Shown in pieces: positions 17,063 to 26,284 of a DNA stretch of 64,000 bases. Positions within the stretch are counted from its first letter, which is position 1, and each line of letters opens with the position of its first letter. Origin of the DNA: Hormoscilla sp. GUM202 (GTDB lineage Bacteria; Cyanobacteriota; Cyanobacteriia; Cyanobacteriales; Desertifilaceae); the NCBI GenBank assembly GCA_005518205.2, contig RFFC02000008.1:30525-94524 (forward strand), written 5' to 3'. The position numbers were made by a program, and so were the translations under genes. The notes beneath the pieces were generated by a model. That model was not told the DNA's origin and searched no databases. It worked only from the letters and a program-made list of their open reading frames with translations.

Positions 17063-17585
17063 GCAATTTCACTCCTTTACTGGTTGGTTCCTGGCGCCTC
17101 GGAAAAACCTTTAGGATCGCCATTAATCAAGTCCGTTTTATTCATACCTTGTAACTAACCTCAGTTAGTCACTGGTTCATAAAGTTTTACAGCTACTTTC
17201 GCCCAAGACTTCCTACTATCACCCACCCTCTCTGTCCCACGTCTGCGTATCCTAGACATTACTCCAGGCATTGGCTTCTTGGGGGCAGGCTTGGGCTCTA
17301 CCCGTGACTTGCGCTTCACATCTGACTGGTCCTAGAGGACAGTACAGGAGTAGTGAAGTCGTTCCCCGATATCATTTCGCGATGCCTTGAGGTCTTCACT
17401 ATACGCCGGTAGTTCTTCGAGCACAACACTAACTACCTTTTGGGCCAGCGCATACAGCCTTATTTCGCTGGTTAATATTTACAATGCCTACATGAAGAAG
17501 ACCTTGTCCATCTAACAAGCGCGGCGTCACCGACTTAGGCTGTCAGCTATCCTACATTTAAGTCCTCGCACCGTTCCGGAAAAAT
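17063..17585. other. Spacer with a possible decayed minus-strand gene
   Basis: On the minus strand from about 17450 to 17160 the sequence reads QKVVSVVLEELPAYSEDL, then NDIGERLHYSCTVL, a TAG, and KRKSRVEPKPAPKKPMPGV, ending at LYEPVTN and a stop. The composition looks coding but no family is recognised and no start is convincing. Otherwise nothing was found. Confidence 0.3.
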
Positions 17586-17587
17586 CG

Positions 17588-17825
17588 GGTAAACAGAAAG
17601 CAACCTAAAGATGTTAAGTTTAACTAAGCAGGGAGCTTTGGGTATATTTCGGGCTGAAAGCGTTACCCAGTAATTGTTTCAGCCTGCAGGCTCCCCCTGT
17701 ACAGACCGTCACAACTGTTAACTTTTTGTAACATATCTGATTTCCCCTCGATCCTACATCCTGGCTTTTTCTCTCTGTGCCCATTATAGTTAGCAGGTAA
17801 ACAGAAAGCAACCTAAAGATGTTAA
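17588..17825. repeat. Direct repeat flanking a 180-bp insert
   Basis: ggtaaacagaaagcaacctaaagatgtta occurs at 17588-17616 and again at 17797-17825. The DNA between has no clear gene. A recombination or duplication of the left end of the adjacent IS4-type element is one explanation. Confidence 0.7.
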
Positions 17826-17828
17826 TAT

Positions 17829-18131
17829 ATGTGCGATTCGTTTAGCGTAAACTACCGGTGAAAACCGGGTAGGGGATGTTAAGACTCCAGAAAAGTTCCG
17901 CAAAGAACTTGCGGTTGGTCTACTAACCTATAACTTAATTTGTGCATTAATAGTAAAAGGGGCGATCGTCGCGTACCCCCACAACAGTTAAGCTTTAGCA
18001 GCTGTACTATCCGCCTTCTAGATGTTTTACATAGCGGAGTACCTTTCTGGGTTTATGAATCGAATAAATTACAAGAGTCGTTGCTCAATAGAATAGCAAA
18101 ATGTCAGTTACCCCATCAACCCAATAAGGTA
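17829..18131 (+). pseudogene. IS4-family transposase remnant, part 1
   Basis: The frame fragments read TPEKFRKELAVGLLTYNLIC, then LSFSSCTIRLLDVLHSGVPF and LLNRIAKCQLPHQPNKVQ, the C-terminal segment of an IS4-type transposase. The frame is broken by stops. The sequence resumes with VPHEPRKVRSRPQPFP at 19458, on the other side of the IS630 element. The IS630 element therefore inserted here. Confidence 0.75.
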
Positions 18132-18146
18132 CAGGGTATTCACCAG

Positions 18147-19128
18147 TTAGTTAGTACAGTAGCAGCATTTGGTAAACCAGTTCTTAAACGTAGTTGTTCC
18201 CATCAGCATCAGAGCAAGTTCAATTAACTGTTCTAGGACATCCATTGCTCGTGTTGGGAACATTCTGACCAGTGACTTAATCGTTGACCACAACATCTCA
18301 ATGGGATTGAAGTCTGGTGAGTAGGGAGGTAAATACTCTACTCTTGCTCCCGCAGTGGCGATCTGTTCTTCGATACCTTCCATTTTATGGATATTAAGGT
18401 TATCCATAACTACCACATCCCCTGGATTGAGCTTTGTCACCAGGTCATTCTTAACAAAATCCTGAAATTCTTTACCTTTCATGGAGCCTTGAATTGCTTT
18501 TTTCGCCACAACCCCTTTAATACTTATTGCTCCGATTAAGGTCATTTTTCTACCCTTGTAAAACCGTCTTAAACAGAATGCTTTTTGACCTTTCTCACTC
18601 TCGTGTCCAGAGACGCCCACCGGCGCTCTCGGACACGACCTGGCCATTGAGCGACTCATCCCTATCCAGAAAGCTGTCTCGTCGATAAATATCAATTTTC
18701 CCTGTGGTACATCTCGAACCTTCATCCAGTAATCAACTCGCTGCTGTTGACCGTCTTCCGTTGCTACCTTTTCTGACCGGTAAGTTTTTTTTTAAGGGTT
18801 AAGCCTTCTTTTTTGAGGAACTCACACATCCCCCCTACACTGACATAAACATCTTGCTCGTTTAATAGATGTTCCCTCAGCCTACCGGACAATCTGGGTA
18901 ATCTTTTACCATCTGAACTATAAAATATCGATGGGCTTCTAGCTTTCCCGGACGATTTGGACCTGGTTTTTTAGGGGTTAGGTCTTGAGAAACTCGATAT
19001 CGTTTGATATAACTATGAACCGTAGCCGGGCTAATCATAAACTGCTCTGCTAGTTGCCGAATGGAGCCAAAGCCCAATTCATAAGCAGTGACTACTTTTT
19101 TTCTAAGATCAACAGAGTAACGTCCCAT
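18147..19128 (-). pseudogene. IS630-family transposase, two frameshifts
   Basis: The N-terminal helix-turn-helix part (MGRYSVDLRKKVVTAYELGF, SPATVHSYIKRYRVS) runs 19128-18877. A middle piece in another frame reads LSGRLREHLLNEQDVYVSV and ends in a poly-A run. The DDE domain then follows, with FIDETAFW, VVMDNLNIHK and PYSPDFNPIEMLWS. Two single-base indels break the gene. Residues CPRAPVGVSGHES after MARS look like an inserted short palindrome (gtgtccagagacg and cgctctcggacac, about 18602-18637). Confidence 0.85.
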
Positions 19129-19457
19129 GGCTGAATCTGGTCGGCATTGAGTATAGCTCTAGTTTACCCCAAAAGTGTTACACTCATTTCCTGAACAATA
19201 TGTAACGTCCCATGGCTGAATCTGGTCGGCATTGAGTATAGCTCTAGTTTACCCCAAAAGTGTTACACTCATTTCCTGAACAATATGTAACGTCCCATGG
19301 CTGAATCTGGTCGGCATTGAGTATAGCTCTAGTTTACCCCAAAAGTGTTACACTCATTTCCTGAACAATATGTAACGTCCCATGGCTGAATCTGGTCGGC
19401 ATTGAGTATAGCTCTAGTTTACCCCAAAAGTGTTACACTCATTTCCTGAACAAGCTG
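19121..19457. repeat. Four 85-bp tandem copies of the IS630 terminus
   Basis: cgtcccatggctgaatctgg recurs at 19121, 19206, 19291 and 19376, exactly 85 bp apart. Each unit holds the start-codon region of the transposase and the terminal cactcatttcctgaac. Only the last unit joins the true end. The copies look identical, indicating recent duplication. Confidence 0.95.
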
Positions 19458-19578
19458 TACCTCATGAACCTCGAAAAGTGAGGAGCAGGCCGCAGCCTTT
19501 TCCAACTCTCAAAGGTTCCCGAGAAGATGCACGAAAGCAAGTTCGTGAACTTATGGCCCCTGAAAATCTAATTTCTTA
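19458..19578 (+). pseudogene. IS4-family transposase remnant, part 2 (C-terminus)
   Basis: The sequence reads VPHEPRKVRSRPQPFPTLKG and then DARKQVRELMAPENLIS with a stop at 19576-19578. It directly continues the fragment ending at 18131 once the IS630 element and one TA are removed. Confidence 0.75.
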
Positions 19579-19584
19579 GTAGCA

Positions 19585-19710
19585 TTGGGTTTTAACCGAC
19601 TTTAGCCTCGTTCCCAGGCTCCGCCTGGGAACGCGGGGGTTTTAACCCCCGGCGGGCTGACAGCGAAGGGACTAAAGTCCTCACTACAAACCTTATTTTC
19701 AAATTCGATC
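19585..19710. repeat. Intergenic palindromes upstream of the epimerase gene
   Basis: The stretch holds gggttttaaccgacttt, cgttcccaggctccgcctgggaacg (19611-19634), and gggttttaaccc followed by a block ending in aaagtcctcactac. The same modules occur at 5160-5236, 12493-12518 and 45141-45177. Confidence 0.6.
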
Positions 19711-19714
19711 GAGA

Positions 19715-20719
19715 ATGGGAAGTATATTAGTCACTGGAGCCGCTGGTTTTATTGGTTTCCACCTCTGTCAACATCTCCTGACCAGGGGGGAATCTGTTAT
19801 TGGCATTGATAATCTTAACGACTATTACGATGTTAGCTTAAAACAGGATCGCTTAAAACAGCTGCAACAACACCCGCAGTTTCAGTTCGCTAAACTGGAT
19901 CTGGCCGATCGCCAGGCCATCCCGGAATTGTTCGATCGCCATCAACCAGAGAAAGTGGCTCATTTAGCCGCCCAAGCAGGGGTGCGCTATTCTCTGAAAA
20001 ATCCCCACGCCTATGTGGATAGCAACTTGGTGGGATTTGTGAATATTCTGGAAGGATGTCGTCATGGGGGAGTCAAGCATCTGGTATTTGCTTCCTCTAG
20101 TTCTGTTTATGGCGTGAATAGCAAAACCCCTTTTTCCGTCCACGATAATGTCGATCGCCCGGTGAGTCTGTATGCAGCAACGAAAAAGGCCAACGAACTG
20201 ATGGCGCATACTTACAGCCATCTCTATGGTTTGCCAACCACGGGTTTGCGTTTCTTCACGGTTTACGGACCTTGGGGACGCCCGGACATGGCCCTATTTT
20301 TATTCACCAAAGCCATTCTCGCTGGAGAACCCATTAACGTGTTTAACCACGGCAAGATGCAACGGGACTTTACCTACATTGATGATATCATTACGGGAGT
20401 AGTGCGCGTATTAGATAAGATTCCCGAACCCGATCCTAACTGGAATGACTCGGACCCGGGAAGCAGTCACGCCCCTTATAAACTGTACAATATTGGCAAC
20501 CATCAGCCCGTGGAATTGCTCGGGTTTATTGAAGTTCTAGAAGCATGTCTGGGTATGAAAGCGCAGAAGAATATGCTGCCGATGCAGCCTGGAGATGTTC
20601 CCATCACTTACGCGGATATCGAGGATTTGGAAAAGGCGGTGGGTTTTCGACCCAGCACTCCCATTGAGGTGGGAGTTGAGCGTTTTGTTGCTTGGTATCG
20701 CGACTATTTCCAAGTTTAA
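19715..20719 (+). CDS. NAD-dependent epimerase, UDP-glucuronate 4-epimerase type
   Basis: The enzyme has 334 residues and belongs to the extended short-chain dehydrogenases. The nucleotide-binding motif TGAAGFIG is at 7-14. The catalytic Tyr153 and Lys157 are in SLYAATKKAN, and the upstream serine cluster is ASSSSVYG. The sequence HSHLYGLPTTGLRFFTVYGPWGRPDMA-like block and the length point to UDP-glucuronate/UDP-galacturonate interconversion for cell-surface polysaccharide. UDP-glucose 4-epimerase is the main alternative. The gene is flanked by repeats on both sides and stands alone. Confidence 0.9.
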   Translation: MGSILVTGAAGFIGFHLCQHLLTRGESVIGIDNLNDYYDVSLKQDRLKQLQQHPQFQFAKLDLADRQAIPELFDRHQPEKVAHLAAQAGVRYSLKNPHAYVDSNLVGFVNILEGCRHGGVKHLVFASSSSVYGVNSKTPFSVHDNVDRPVSLYAATKKANELMAHTYSHLYGLPTTGLRFFTVYGPWGRPDMALFLFTKAILAGEPINVFNHGKMQRDFTYIDDIITGVVRVLDKIPEPDPNWNDSDPGSSHAPYKLYNIGNHQPVELLGFIEVLEACLGMKAQKNMLPMQPGDVPITYADIEDLEKAVGFRPSTPIEVGVERFVAWYRDYFQV

Positions 20720-21302
20720 ATGCGTGACACATATTTCCTCACTTCGCTGGTAGCCCGCCTTCGGTGTATCCTGGGTAGTGCGAATAGCGCTCCCACGATA
20801 CACCGAGGGTTCAAACCCTAAGGCTTTAAGCTCAAGTGGGTTAAAATTAAAACCGGTTTTAACCCACTAACGGGAGTTTGGGAAAAAATCGGCCTTTAGG
20901 AGCCTCAAACCCTTTCACAGAGCCATTTTTCTGTCTCGCTCACCGCAGCCTCAGGGTTGGCTGCCTATGAATCCCCTTCGACGTAAAACTCATACTCTGT
21001 AAGGGTTTGAGCCGTTTGGCCCCTTAAAAATTCTCAAGTCCCGTTAATTGGACTGAACCAGTGCCGTGTTACTCTATCATGTGGGTACCTTCAGCACGGC
21101 TACCAACAGCCGGGACAGCCCACGGTGCAAGCCCTGCCCACACCGGTAGAGGCCGAACGCTGGGACGAATTTGTCCCGCGTTACGTTGGTAGCCCCTTCA
21201 GCACGACAGCCTGCATCCTGCGGCCATAGTTACCCGGAAATCACCGACAATACATCCGAACAAGAACTGCTAGAGATTCTGTACTGAACAAGGGAGGAAA
21301 AA
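20720..21302. other. Repeat-filled spacer
   Basis: It contains the palindrome at 20761-20806 and a ttaaaaccggttttaa palindrome near 20848. It also has a module cctcaaaccctttcacagagcc ... aagtcccgttaattgg (20902-21048) that recurs in part at 37730-37815 and 1104-1120. Around 21100-21290 a frame ends SEQELLEILY-stop just before the sulfotransferase start. No gene could be supported. Confidence 0.5.
20761..20806. repeat. Palindromic repeat, family core agtgcgaatagcgc
   Basis: The arms tcggtgtatc and gatacaccga enclose ctgggtagtgcgaatagcgctcccac. The inner ggg/ccc pair and the core match the other members of the dispersed family. Confidence 0.75.
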
Positions 21303-21752
21303 ATGACCATCTCTGATATTAAATATACAAGCAAAGACAAAGCAGTTGTTATAGACAGTTTACGAGATTCGACTATTTGGGATTGCATTACGCCTCGTTC
21401 GAGCGATATTATTATTGCGTCTTGTTACAAATCAGGAACAACTTTGACTCAGCAGATTGTTAATCTTTTGATCGATGGTCACGATGACTTCGATAATATT
21501 CATCAGTTAAGTCCGTGGGTCGAAGAACAATGTCCTGAAGACAGTTTAAATCAAAAGATTGAGCGAATCGAAAAGTTACCGGATAGAAGATTATTTAAAA
21601 CTCACTTACCTTTTGACGCTTTGCCCTATTATCCAGACTGGAAATACATTTCTTTGTTTAGAGATGGGAGAGATGTTGGTATCTCTTTGTTCAATCATCT
21701 TCATTCCTTCACTGAAGAAGGGCGGCGCAATAGCCCGGTTTATCCTTTTGAC
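21303..21752 (+). pseudogene. Sulfotransferase, truncated by ISKra4 insertion
   Basis: A strong ribosome site (aagggaggaaa) precedes ATG 21303. The protein shows the PAPS 5'-phosphosulfate loop CYKSGTT (41-47), then THLPFDALPYYPDWKYISL and the 3'-phosphate-binding RDGRDVGISLFNHL. The frame is intact up to the ISKra4 insertion site, where a 9-bp near-duplication marks the target. The expected further 100 or so residues with the dimer motif are not recognisable beyond the element. The gene is presumably inactive. The acceptor substrate is unknown. Confidence 0.8.
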
Positions 21753-21767
21753 GGGTGCATCCCAATT

Positions 21768-21963
21768 TGGCAATGAGCCAAAATACTTCATTGTTAAACT
21801 GTCACTAATAGACCCTTGGTCTGTCAAGGAAATGATGACGGATAAGAGAAGGGAAGGCTCGGACCAATTTGGCAATGAGCCAAAATACTTCATTGTTAAA
21901 CTGTCACTAATAGACTCTTGGTATGTCAAGGAAATGATGACGGATAAGAGAAGGGAAGGCTCG
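21768..21963. repeat. Two 98-bp tandem copies near an ISKra4 terminus
   Basis: The block beginning atttggcaatgagccaaaat repeats after 98 bp (21768 and 21866) with only a few differences (gacccttggtctg versus gactcttggtatg). Each copy carries the subterminal part of the element, so the end is duplicated. Confidence 0.9.
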
Positions 21964-22066
21964 GAAGCGGTTATCTCCGTAAAATTCGTCAATTTTATCT
22001 TGACAGACCACGAGATGATGAGAATGTCAAGATTGACTCACCTTGAGAATACTCCATTGAGATAAG

Positions 22067-22093
22067 CACGCTCCGGGCCCCCTACGCTGCGAG
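22067..22093. repeat. 27-bp repeat inserted in the transposase gene
   Basis: cacgctccgggccccctacg followed by ctgcgag interrupts the conserved end of the transposase. Removing it (keeping one cacg) restores the family ending RHRAYLNG. Related copies stand at 12550-12576, 32349-32372 and twice at 37618-37687. Confidence 0.8.
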
Positions 22094-23116
22094 ATGCCGC
22101 AGAACTTGGGGAACATTGGCAGCTTTCCACTGCGCTCCTGAGAGCTTCACCCGTGCCGCAACCTGCTTAATCGTTGATTCCACCTCTCCCGAACCGATTG
22201 AAATTCCCTCGGCTTGGTAATAGCCATAGTTCACAATGCGGTGACGATGCTTAGTAACATAGGCCCTGAAGTTATCAACCCGTGGATGCTCCCAGTCGTC
22301 AAATTCTTTGAGGGCTGCATCTACCTTGCCTGACCATAGGAGAGCTTTCACTCGTGCCAGTCTAGAGCTGGACCCACCGACTTGCTCGAGGTTTTCCATC
22401 AAGTGATACCAATCGAGGATTTCCAGACGGAAGATGGTTGGGCCAATCTCGGCAAACAAATTCCAAACGCCATCATGACCGTCTCCGATACTCACAAGTG
22501 GATTCGCCAAGGGCTGCTGGTTGACCCATTTGACCAGTCCTGCATTGTCCCGAAAGAAGGCCGCTACCCCGAGGTCATGTAGATTAACGCCCTTGTAATC
22601 GCGCCACTCACAGGGTCTCCCTTGCGGGGTCCGTAAGCGTACTTTCCCCCCATCAATGCTCATTTCCTCAACAACTTCCTTGACAGTCGGCAACTTCAAC
22701 TCATGGGCGAGCACTTTCGGTTCTTGAGGGCTGATTTCGGAAACAGCTTTTTTAGCCGTCGGCAACTCAAACTCCTGAGGGGGCAGTTTCGGTCCTTGAG
22801 GGCCCGTTGAGGAAACGGCTTCTTTAGCTGTGGGCAACTCAAACTCCTGAAGGGGCAGTTTCGGTTCTTGAGCGCTCGTTGAGGAAACGGCTTCTTTAAC
22901 TGTCAGTAATTCAAACTCATAACGTTGCACCAGTCGTTGCTGAGTTCCCCGGGAAACGCTCATCCCCGTGAGCTGCTTAAGATCTTCCGAGGCGTGCTCA
23001 TAAGAAGAGTTCGCACTCAGTAACAAGCAACATTTTTCCAGATAGGGACTCCACTGGCTATAGGCTCTCACATCAAAATAAGTCGCTTGCTTCTCCGTGA
23101 TGAGGAGCTGGCCCAA
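22082..23116 (-). pseudogene. ISKra4-family transposase, main part, C-terminus altered
   Basis: The 344-codon frame contains the family signature MSIDGGKVRLRTPQG, GDGHDGVWNLF, EILDWYHLMENL and SIGSGEVESTIKQ. Near residues 75-155 a unit around QEFELPTAKEAVSSTGPQG is repeated about three times, which is not normal for the family. The last residues HLAA-stop come from the inserted 27-bp repeat at 22067-22093. Loss of only about eight residues might leave activity, but it is doubtful. Confidence 0.85.
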
Positions 23117-23124
23117 AATGCTGT

Positions 23125-23343
23125 TTAAGATTCGGGTTCGCCCTGCGGTGGTGCCACTGGTGCTTTCGATAAAAAAAGGGCAATCTCTGGACTGACGTAT
23201 TGAAGCAACTGCCCACGGACTGTAGCTTCGAGTCCTGAGAGTGTTTTCAATTGCTCTGGAACAGTCCCTTGGGCCTCCTCATACAACAAGGCGGCTATTC
23301 CCAAAGCATAGGTTTTAATTTGAGCTAAATTTTCAGGATTCAT
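23125..23343 (-). CDS. ISKra4 N-terminal frame
   Basis: This 72-residue frame (NPENLAQIKTYALGIAALLY) lies just upstream of the main transposase frame. It corresponds to the N-terminal part of ISKra4 transposases, which often have this region in a separate or frameshifted frame. The ISKra4 copy at 34511-35777 has the same arrangement (35402-35623). Confidence 0.7.
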   Translation of the reverse strand: MNPENLAQIKTYALGIAALLYEEAQGTVPEQLKTLSGLEATVRGQLLQYVSPEIALFLSKAPVAPPQGEPES

Positions 23344-23450
23344 AGTTTTAGAGGGAGCGTTTACCGACTGTCTCAGCTTAACACCATCTCGGAACCCGTT
23401 CGACTAAGCATTTCTACTCATTGCGAAACTGGGATGCACCCTCTTTTGAC

Positions 23451-23604
23451 TGTGTCAATCCTTTCCATGGCTTAAAACTCGAGAACCCGTATCTTTCGTT
23501 CATTCCCTTAACCACATGGCAAACTTTGAATTACCAAATGCCGCGAATGGGCATAATAAATAATCAACAAAACTCAATCACTCCCGCTCAAATCTCAATT
23601 ATTA
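23451..23604 (+). pseudogene. Remnant downstream of the ISKra4 insertion
   Basis: After the target duplication the frame CVNPFHGLKLENPYLSF continues through SITPAQISII until the next element begins. It would join the sulfotransferase frame after PFD if the ISKra4 element were removed. I cannot match this part to known sulfotransferase motifs. Confidence 0.4.
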
Positions 23605-24925
23605 GGGACTTGCGGGAAAATAAGATACCAATTATCATAGAGGATAGCAAAGGAGTCGTATAGTTCTGTTGCAAACCCGCTCTCCGAGGTATAGAGTATA
23701 AATGCTAACCAAACAAGTCAAGGCCACTTTCAAGGATGCCGCCAAGAAGCTAACAGGTCACAAAAAGAGGGACTACATGGCCAAAGTGGCCTCCGATTAC
23801 TTCGAGGGTTCAGCTCGGAAAACAGAGACTCAGATGGGTTGGAATCGCCACAGTGTCCAACTCGGTCTAAATGAGAGGCGAACAGGGATTGTGTGTGTAG
23901 ATAACTATGGAGCAAGAGGGAGGCACAAGAGCGAAGAGAATCTTCCCAACTTGGAAGCAGATATACGAGCCTTGGTCGATGCTCAAGCGCAAGCCGACCC
24001 CAAATTTCAATCTTCTTTGTTATATTCGCGTATCAGTGCCCGATCAGTGCGAGAAGCTTTAATTGAGGAGAAGGGGTATGAGAATTGGCAACTGCCCAGT
24101 CGTCAAACCATCGGAGAGATTCTCAATCGGCTTGGATATAGTCTAAAAAAAACAAAAAAGACAACACCGTTAAAGAAGATTCCCGAAACAGATGCAATTT
24201 TCGAGAATGTCTTCCGTCAGAACCAAGCTACTGATGACAATCCTGAGTGCTTGAGACTCTCAATTGATAGCAAGGCCAAGGTCAAAATTGGCAACCTCTC
24301 ACGAGGGGGCAAAGACCGGGGACTAGAGGCAAAACAGGCTTTGGACCACGATACAGAGTGGCAAGCAGTTTTAGTCCCATTTGGCATTTTGAACACTGAA
24401 ACTGACCAACTTTCGATTTACTTTGGTCAATCGGCAGAAACCAGTGATTTTATTGTCGATTGCTTATCAGCTTGGTGGCAAGACAATCAAAATCATTACT
24501 CCCATCTCAAAGAGTTAGCGATTGATTTGGATGGAGGCTCTGCAACTCGCAGTGACCGCACGCAATTGCTCGAGCGCATGGTTGAGTTTTCCCAAACCAC
24601 TGGGATGAAAATTAGACTGATTTACTACCCTCCGTATCACAGCAAATACAACCAGATTGAGCGGTGTTGGGCGGCACTGGAAAACTATTGGAACGGAGCT
24701 ATCTTAGATTCAGTTGAAACGGCAGTTAAATGGGCTAGCAATATGACCTGGAAAGGTATTAAACCGATTGTTAATTTGGTCACAACTACCTATGAAACTG
24801 GGGTTAAAGTCTTAGCAGATGCCTTAAAACCCTACAAAGTCTTTTGGCAACGCTCTGAAAACTTGCCCAAATGGGATATCACCATTGTCCCCTATTGACT
24901 GGTATCTTATTTTCCCGCAAGTCCC
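23605..24925 (+). mobile_element. ISAzo13-family element, 3-bp target duplication
   Basis: The perfect inverted repeats gggacttgcgggaaaataag and its complement cttattttcccgcaagtccc bound the element, extending to about 26 bp. The trinucleotide tta flanks both sides (23602-23604 and 24926-24928). The transposase inside is intact, so this copy may be mobile. Confidence 0.85.
23702..24898 (+). CDS. ISAzo13-family transposase
   Basis: The full-length protein has 398 residues. It opens with an ISAzo13-type N-terminal helical region. The catalytic domain shows RLSIDSKAKVKIGNLSRGG, ELAIDLDGGSATRSDRTQLL and YYPPYHSKYNQIERCWAALE, which supply the DDE acidic residues. The frame is unbroken and fits between intact inverted repeats, with a start about 97 bp inside the left end. 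Confidence 0.93.
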   Translation: MLTKQVKATFKDAAKKLTGHKKRDYMAKVASDYFEGSARKTETQMGWNRHSVQLGLNERRTGIVCVDNYGARGRHKSEENLPNLEADIRALVDAQAQADPKFQSSLLYSRISARSVREALIEEKGYENWQLPSRQTIGEILNRLGYSLKKTKKTTPLKKIPETDAIFENVFRQNQATDDNPECLRLSIDSKAKVKIGNLSRGGKDRGLEAKQALDHDTEWQAVLVPFGILNTETDQLSIYFGQSAETSDFIVDCLSAWWQDNQNHYSHLKELAIDLDGGSATRSDRTQLLERMVEFSQTTGMKIRLIYYPPYHSKYNQIERCWAALENYWNGAILDSVETAVKWASNMTWKGIKPIVNLVTTTYETGVKVLADALKPYKVFWQRSENLPKWDITIVPY

Positions 24926-24933
24926 TTACTACA

Positions 24934-25980
24934 TTACTGTCGAGCTTGCCTTTCAACCTTCCAGGAAATGTAACCTAGGAGTAAGGTAGCACCGCGCGCG
25001 TAAGACTGACCACCAGGGATACCAGCGACAGCCAAAGATAAACTTCCCACCCAGAGAGTCAAGGAGTAAATAAATAAAACCGTTAAACGATGGGAAAGAC
25101 CAGCTGACAGCAGTCGGTGATGCAGATGACGCTTATCTGCTATAAAGGGCGATCGGCCATTAAGAAGTCGGTTCAAAATCACAGCTGACATATCCAAAAT
25201 CGGCACAGCCAGAATCAAGTAAGGTAGCACCACAGCTGTAACAGCAGTAGTTTTCACCAAACCAATCACCCCTACTCCGGCCAGGGTAAATCCCATAAAA
25301 TAAGCTCCGCCATCTCCCATAAAGATCTGGGCGGGGTTAAAATTATAGCGTAGAAATCCCAAACATCCCCCGGCTAGGGCAGCGGCAATTAAGGCTGCTG
25401 CTGGTTGAGCCATAAATAAGCTGACAACCAACATTACCACGGCGGCAATTCCCGAGACTCCTGCGGCGAGACCATCCAGACCATCGATCCAGTTAATCGC
25501 ATTCACCATTCCCACTAGCCAAATCACAGTGATTGGCATTGAGATCCAGTCTGGTAGAGAGACTAGACCAGCAAAGGGAATTGTGATAAACTCGATTTGC
25601 ACTCCTACATTCCAGGCGCAACTAGCGATGATTACCTGGATCAGGAGTCGAGAGAAAGGCGAGAGACCGAATAGGTCATCTGCTAGGCCAATCAGGAAAA
25701 AAGCCAGACTGCCAACCGTGACTCCCCAAACCTCATACTCTTTATCTGGGGCCAAAACGCCAAAGCCTCCCGCCCACCAGACTACCAATAGGGCTCCAAT
25801 TGTACCTAAAAATATGGCCACACCCCCTAAGCGCACCATTGGCGCAGAGTGAACTTTCCGTTTGTCAGGGATATCCACCCGCCCACTTTTTAGTCCTATT
25901 TGCTTGACTATTGGCGTGGTTGCTAGGACAACCAAGGCGGATACTATAAAGGCAACCAGGTGGTACAACTGGTAAGGCAT
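24934..25980 (-). CDS. MraY/WecA-type glycosyl-1-phosphate transferase
   Basis: The integral membrane protein has 348 residues and about ten hydrophobic segments. It transfers a sugar-1-phosphate from a UDP-sugar to polyprenyl phosphate, the first step of many surface polysaccharides. Motifs seen are VRLGGVAIFLG, GLADDLFGLSP, NAINWIDGLDGLAAG, FMGDGGAYFMGF and the histidine-rich DKRHLHHRLLSAG loop, which favours the WecA/TagO group over MraY. The ISAzo13 element ends 9 bp beyond its stop codon, so it just missed the gene. Confidence 0.92.
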   Translation of the reverse strand: MPYQLYHLVAFIVSALVVLATTPIVKQIGLKSGRVDIPDKRKVHSAPMVRLGGVAIFLGTIGALLVVWWAGGFGVLAPDKEYEVWGVTVGSLAFFLIGLADDLFGLSPFSRLLIQVIIASCAWNVGVQIEFITIPFAGLVSLPDWISMPITVIWLVGMVNAINWIDGLDGLAAGVSGIAAVVMLVVSLFMAQPAAALIAAALAGGCLGFLRYNFNPAQIFMGDGGAYFMGFTLAGVGVIGLVKTTAVTAVVLPYLILAVPILDMSAVILNRLLNGRSPFIADKRHLHHRLLSAGLSHRLTVLFIYSLTLWVGSLSLAVAGIPGGQSYARGATLLLGYISWKVERQARQ

Positions 25981-26284
25981 CTGAAACTATGCTTGGGGGC
26001 TATACATTCATTTGCAATTGTAACTGTTATCCACAGTTATGACATTTATATACAGAACTATATATTTTTTGAGATTTTCCGGATATTCGGATATAAATTT
26101 AAGCTATTATTTCTCTATAGGCTCACTACAGTTGGGTGGAGAGCAATTACAGACTTCATCGAGGGGTACATCCACGGGGGATGGTTTCACTCTTTTGCCC
26201 AGAAACCCGGTTTTTTGCTCATACCGGGTTTCTTAATTTAAGCATTGAATAGCTTCTGACTGCACTTGGTGAGAATTAGGCTCT
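25981..26284. other. Spacer with AAACCCGG hairpin
   Basis: An AT-rich stretch without genes. Near 26203-26236 ccagaaacccggttttttgc and ataccgggtttctt form a hairpin of the widespread AAACCCGG type. It may terminate the glyA transcript. The promoter of the transferase gene should lie at 25985-26100, but I cannot define it. Confidence 0.5.

Larger units (their letters stand above)
18132..19457 (-). mobile_element. IS630-family element inserted in an IS4 relic, TA duplication
   Basis: The element ends in cag on the left (cagggtattcacc) and ctg on the right (gaacaagctg), both flanked by the dinucleotide TA (18130-18131 and 19458-19459), as expected for IS630/Tc1-type elements. It splits an IS4-type transposase whose two parts join across it. 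Its transposase end carries four 85-bp tandem copies of the terminus. Confidence 0.8.
21753..23441 (-). mobile_element. ISKra4-family element
   Basis: The terminal inverted repeats gggtgcatcccaatttggca and (complement of the right end) gggtgcatcccagtttcgca bound the element. The flanks ccttttgac (21744-21752) and tcttttgac (23442-23450) differ at one base and look like the 9-bp target duplication. Inside are the two transposase frames and two 98-bp tandem copies of the right end. Confidence 0.8.
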
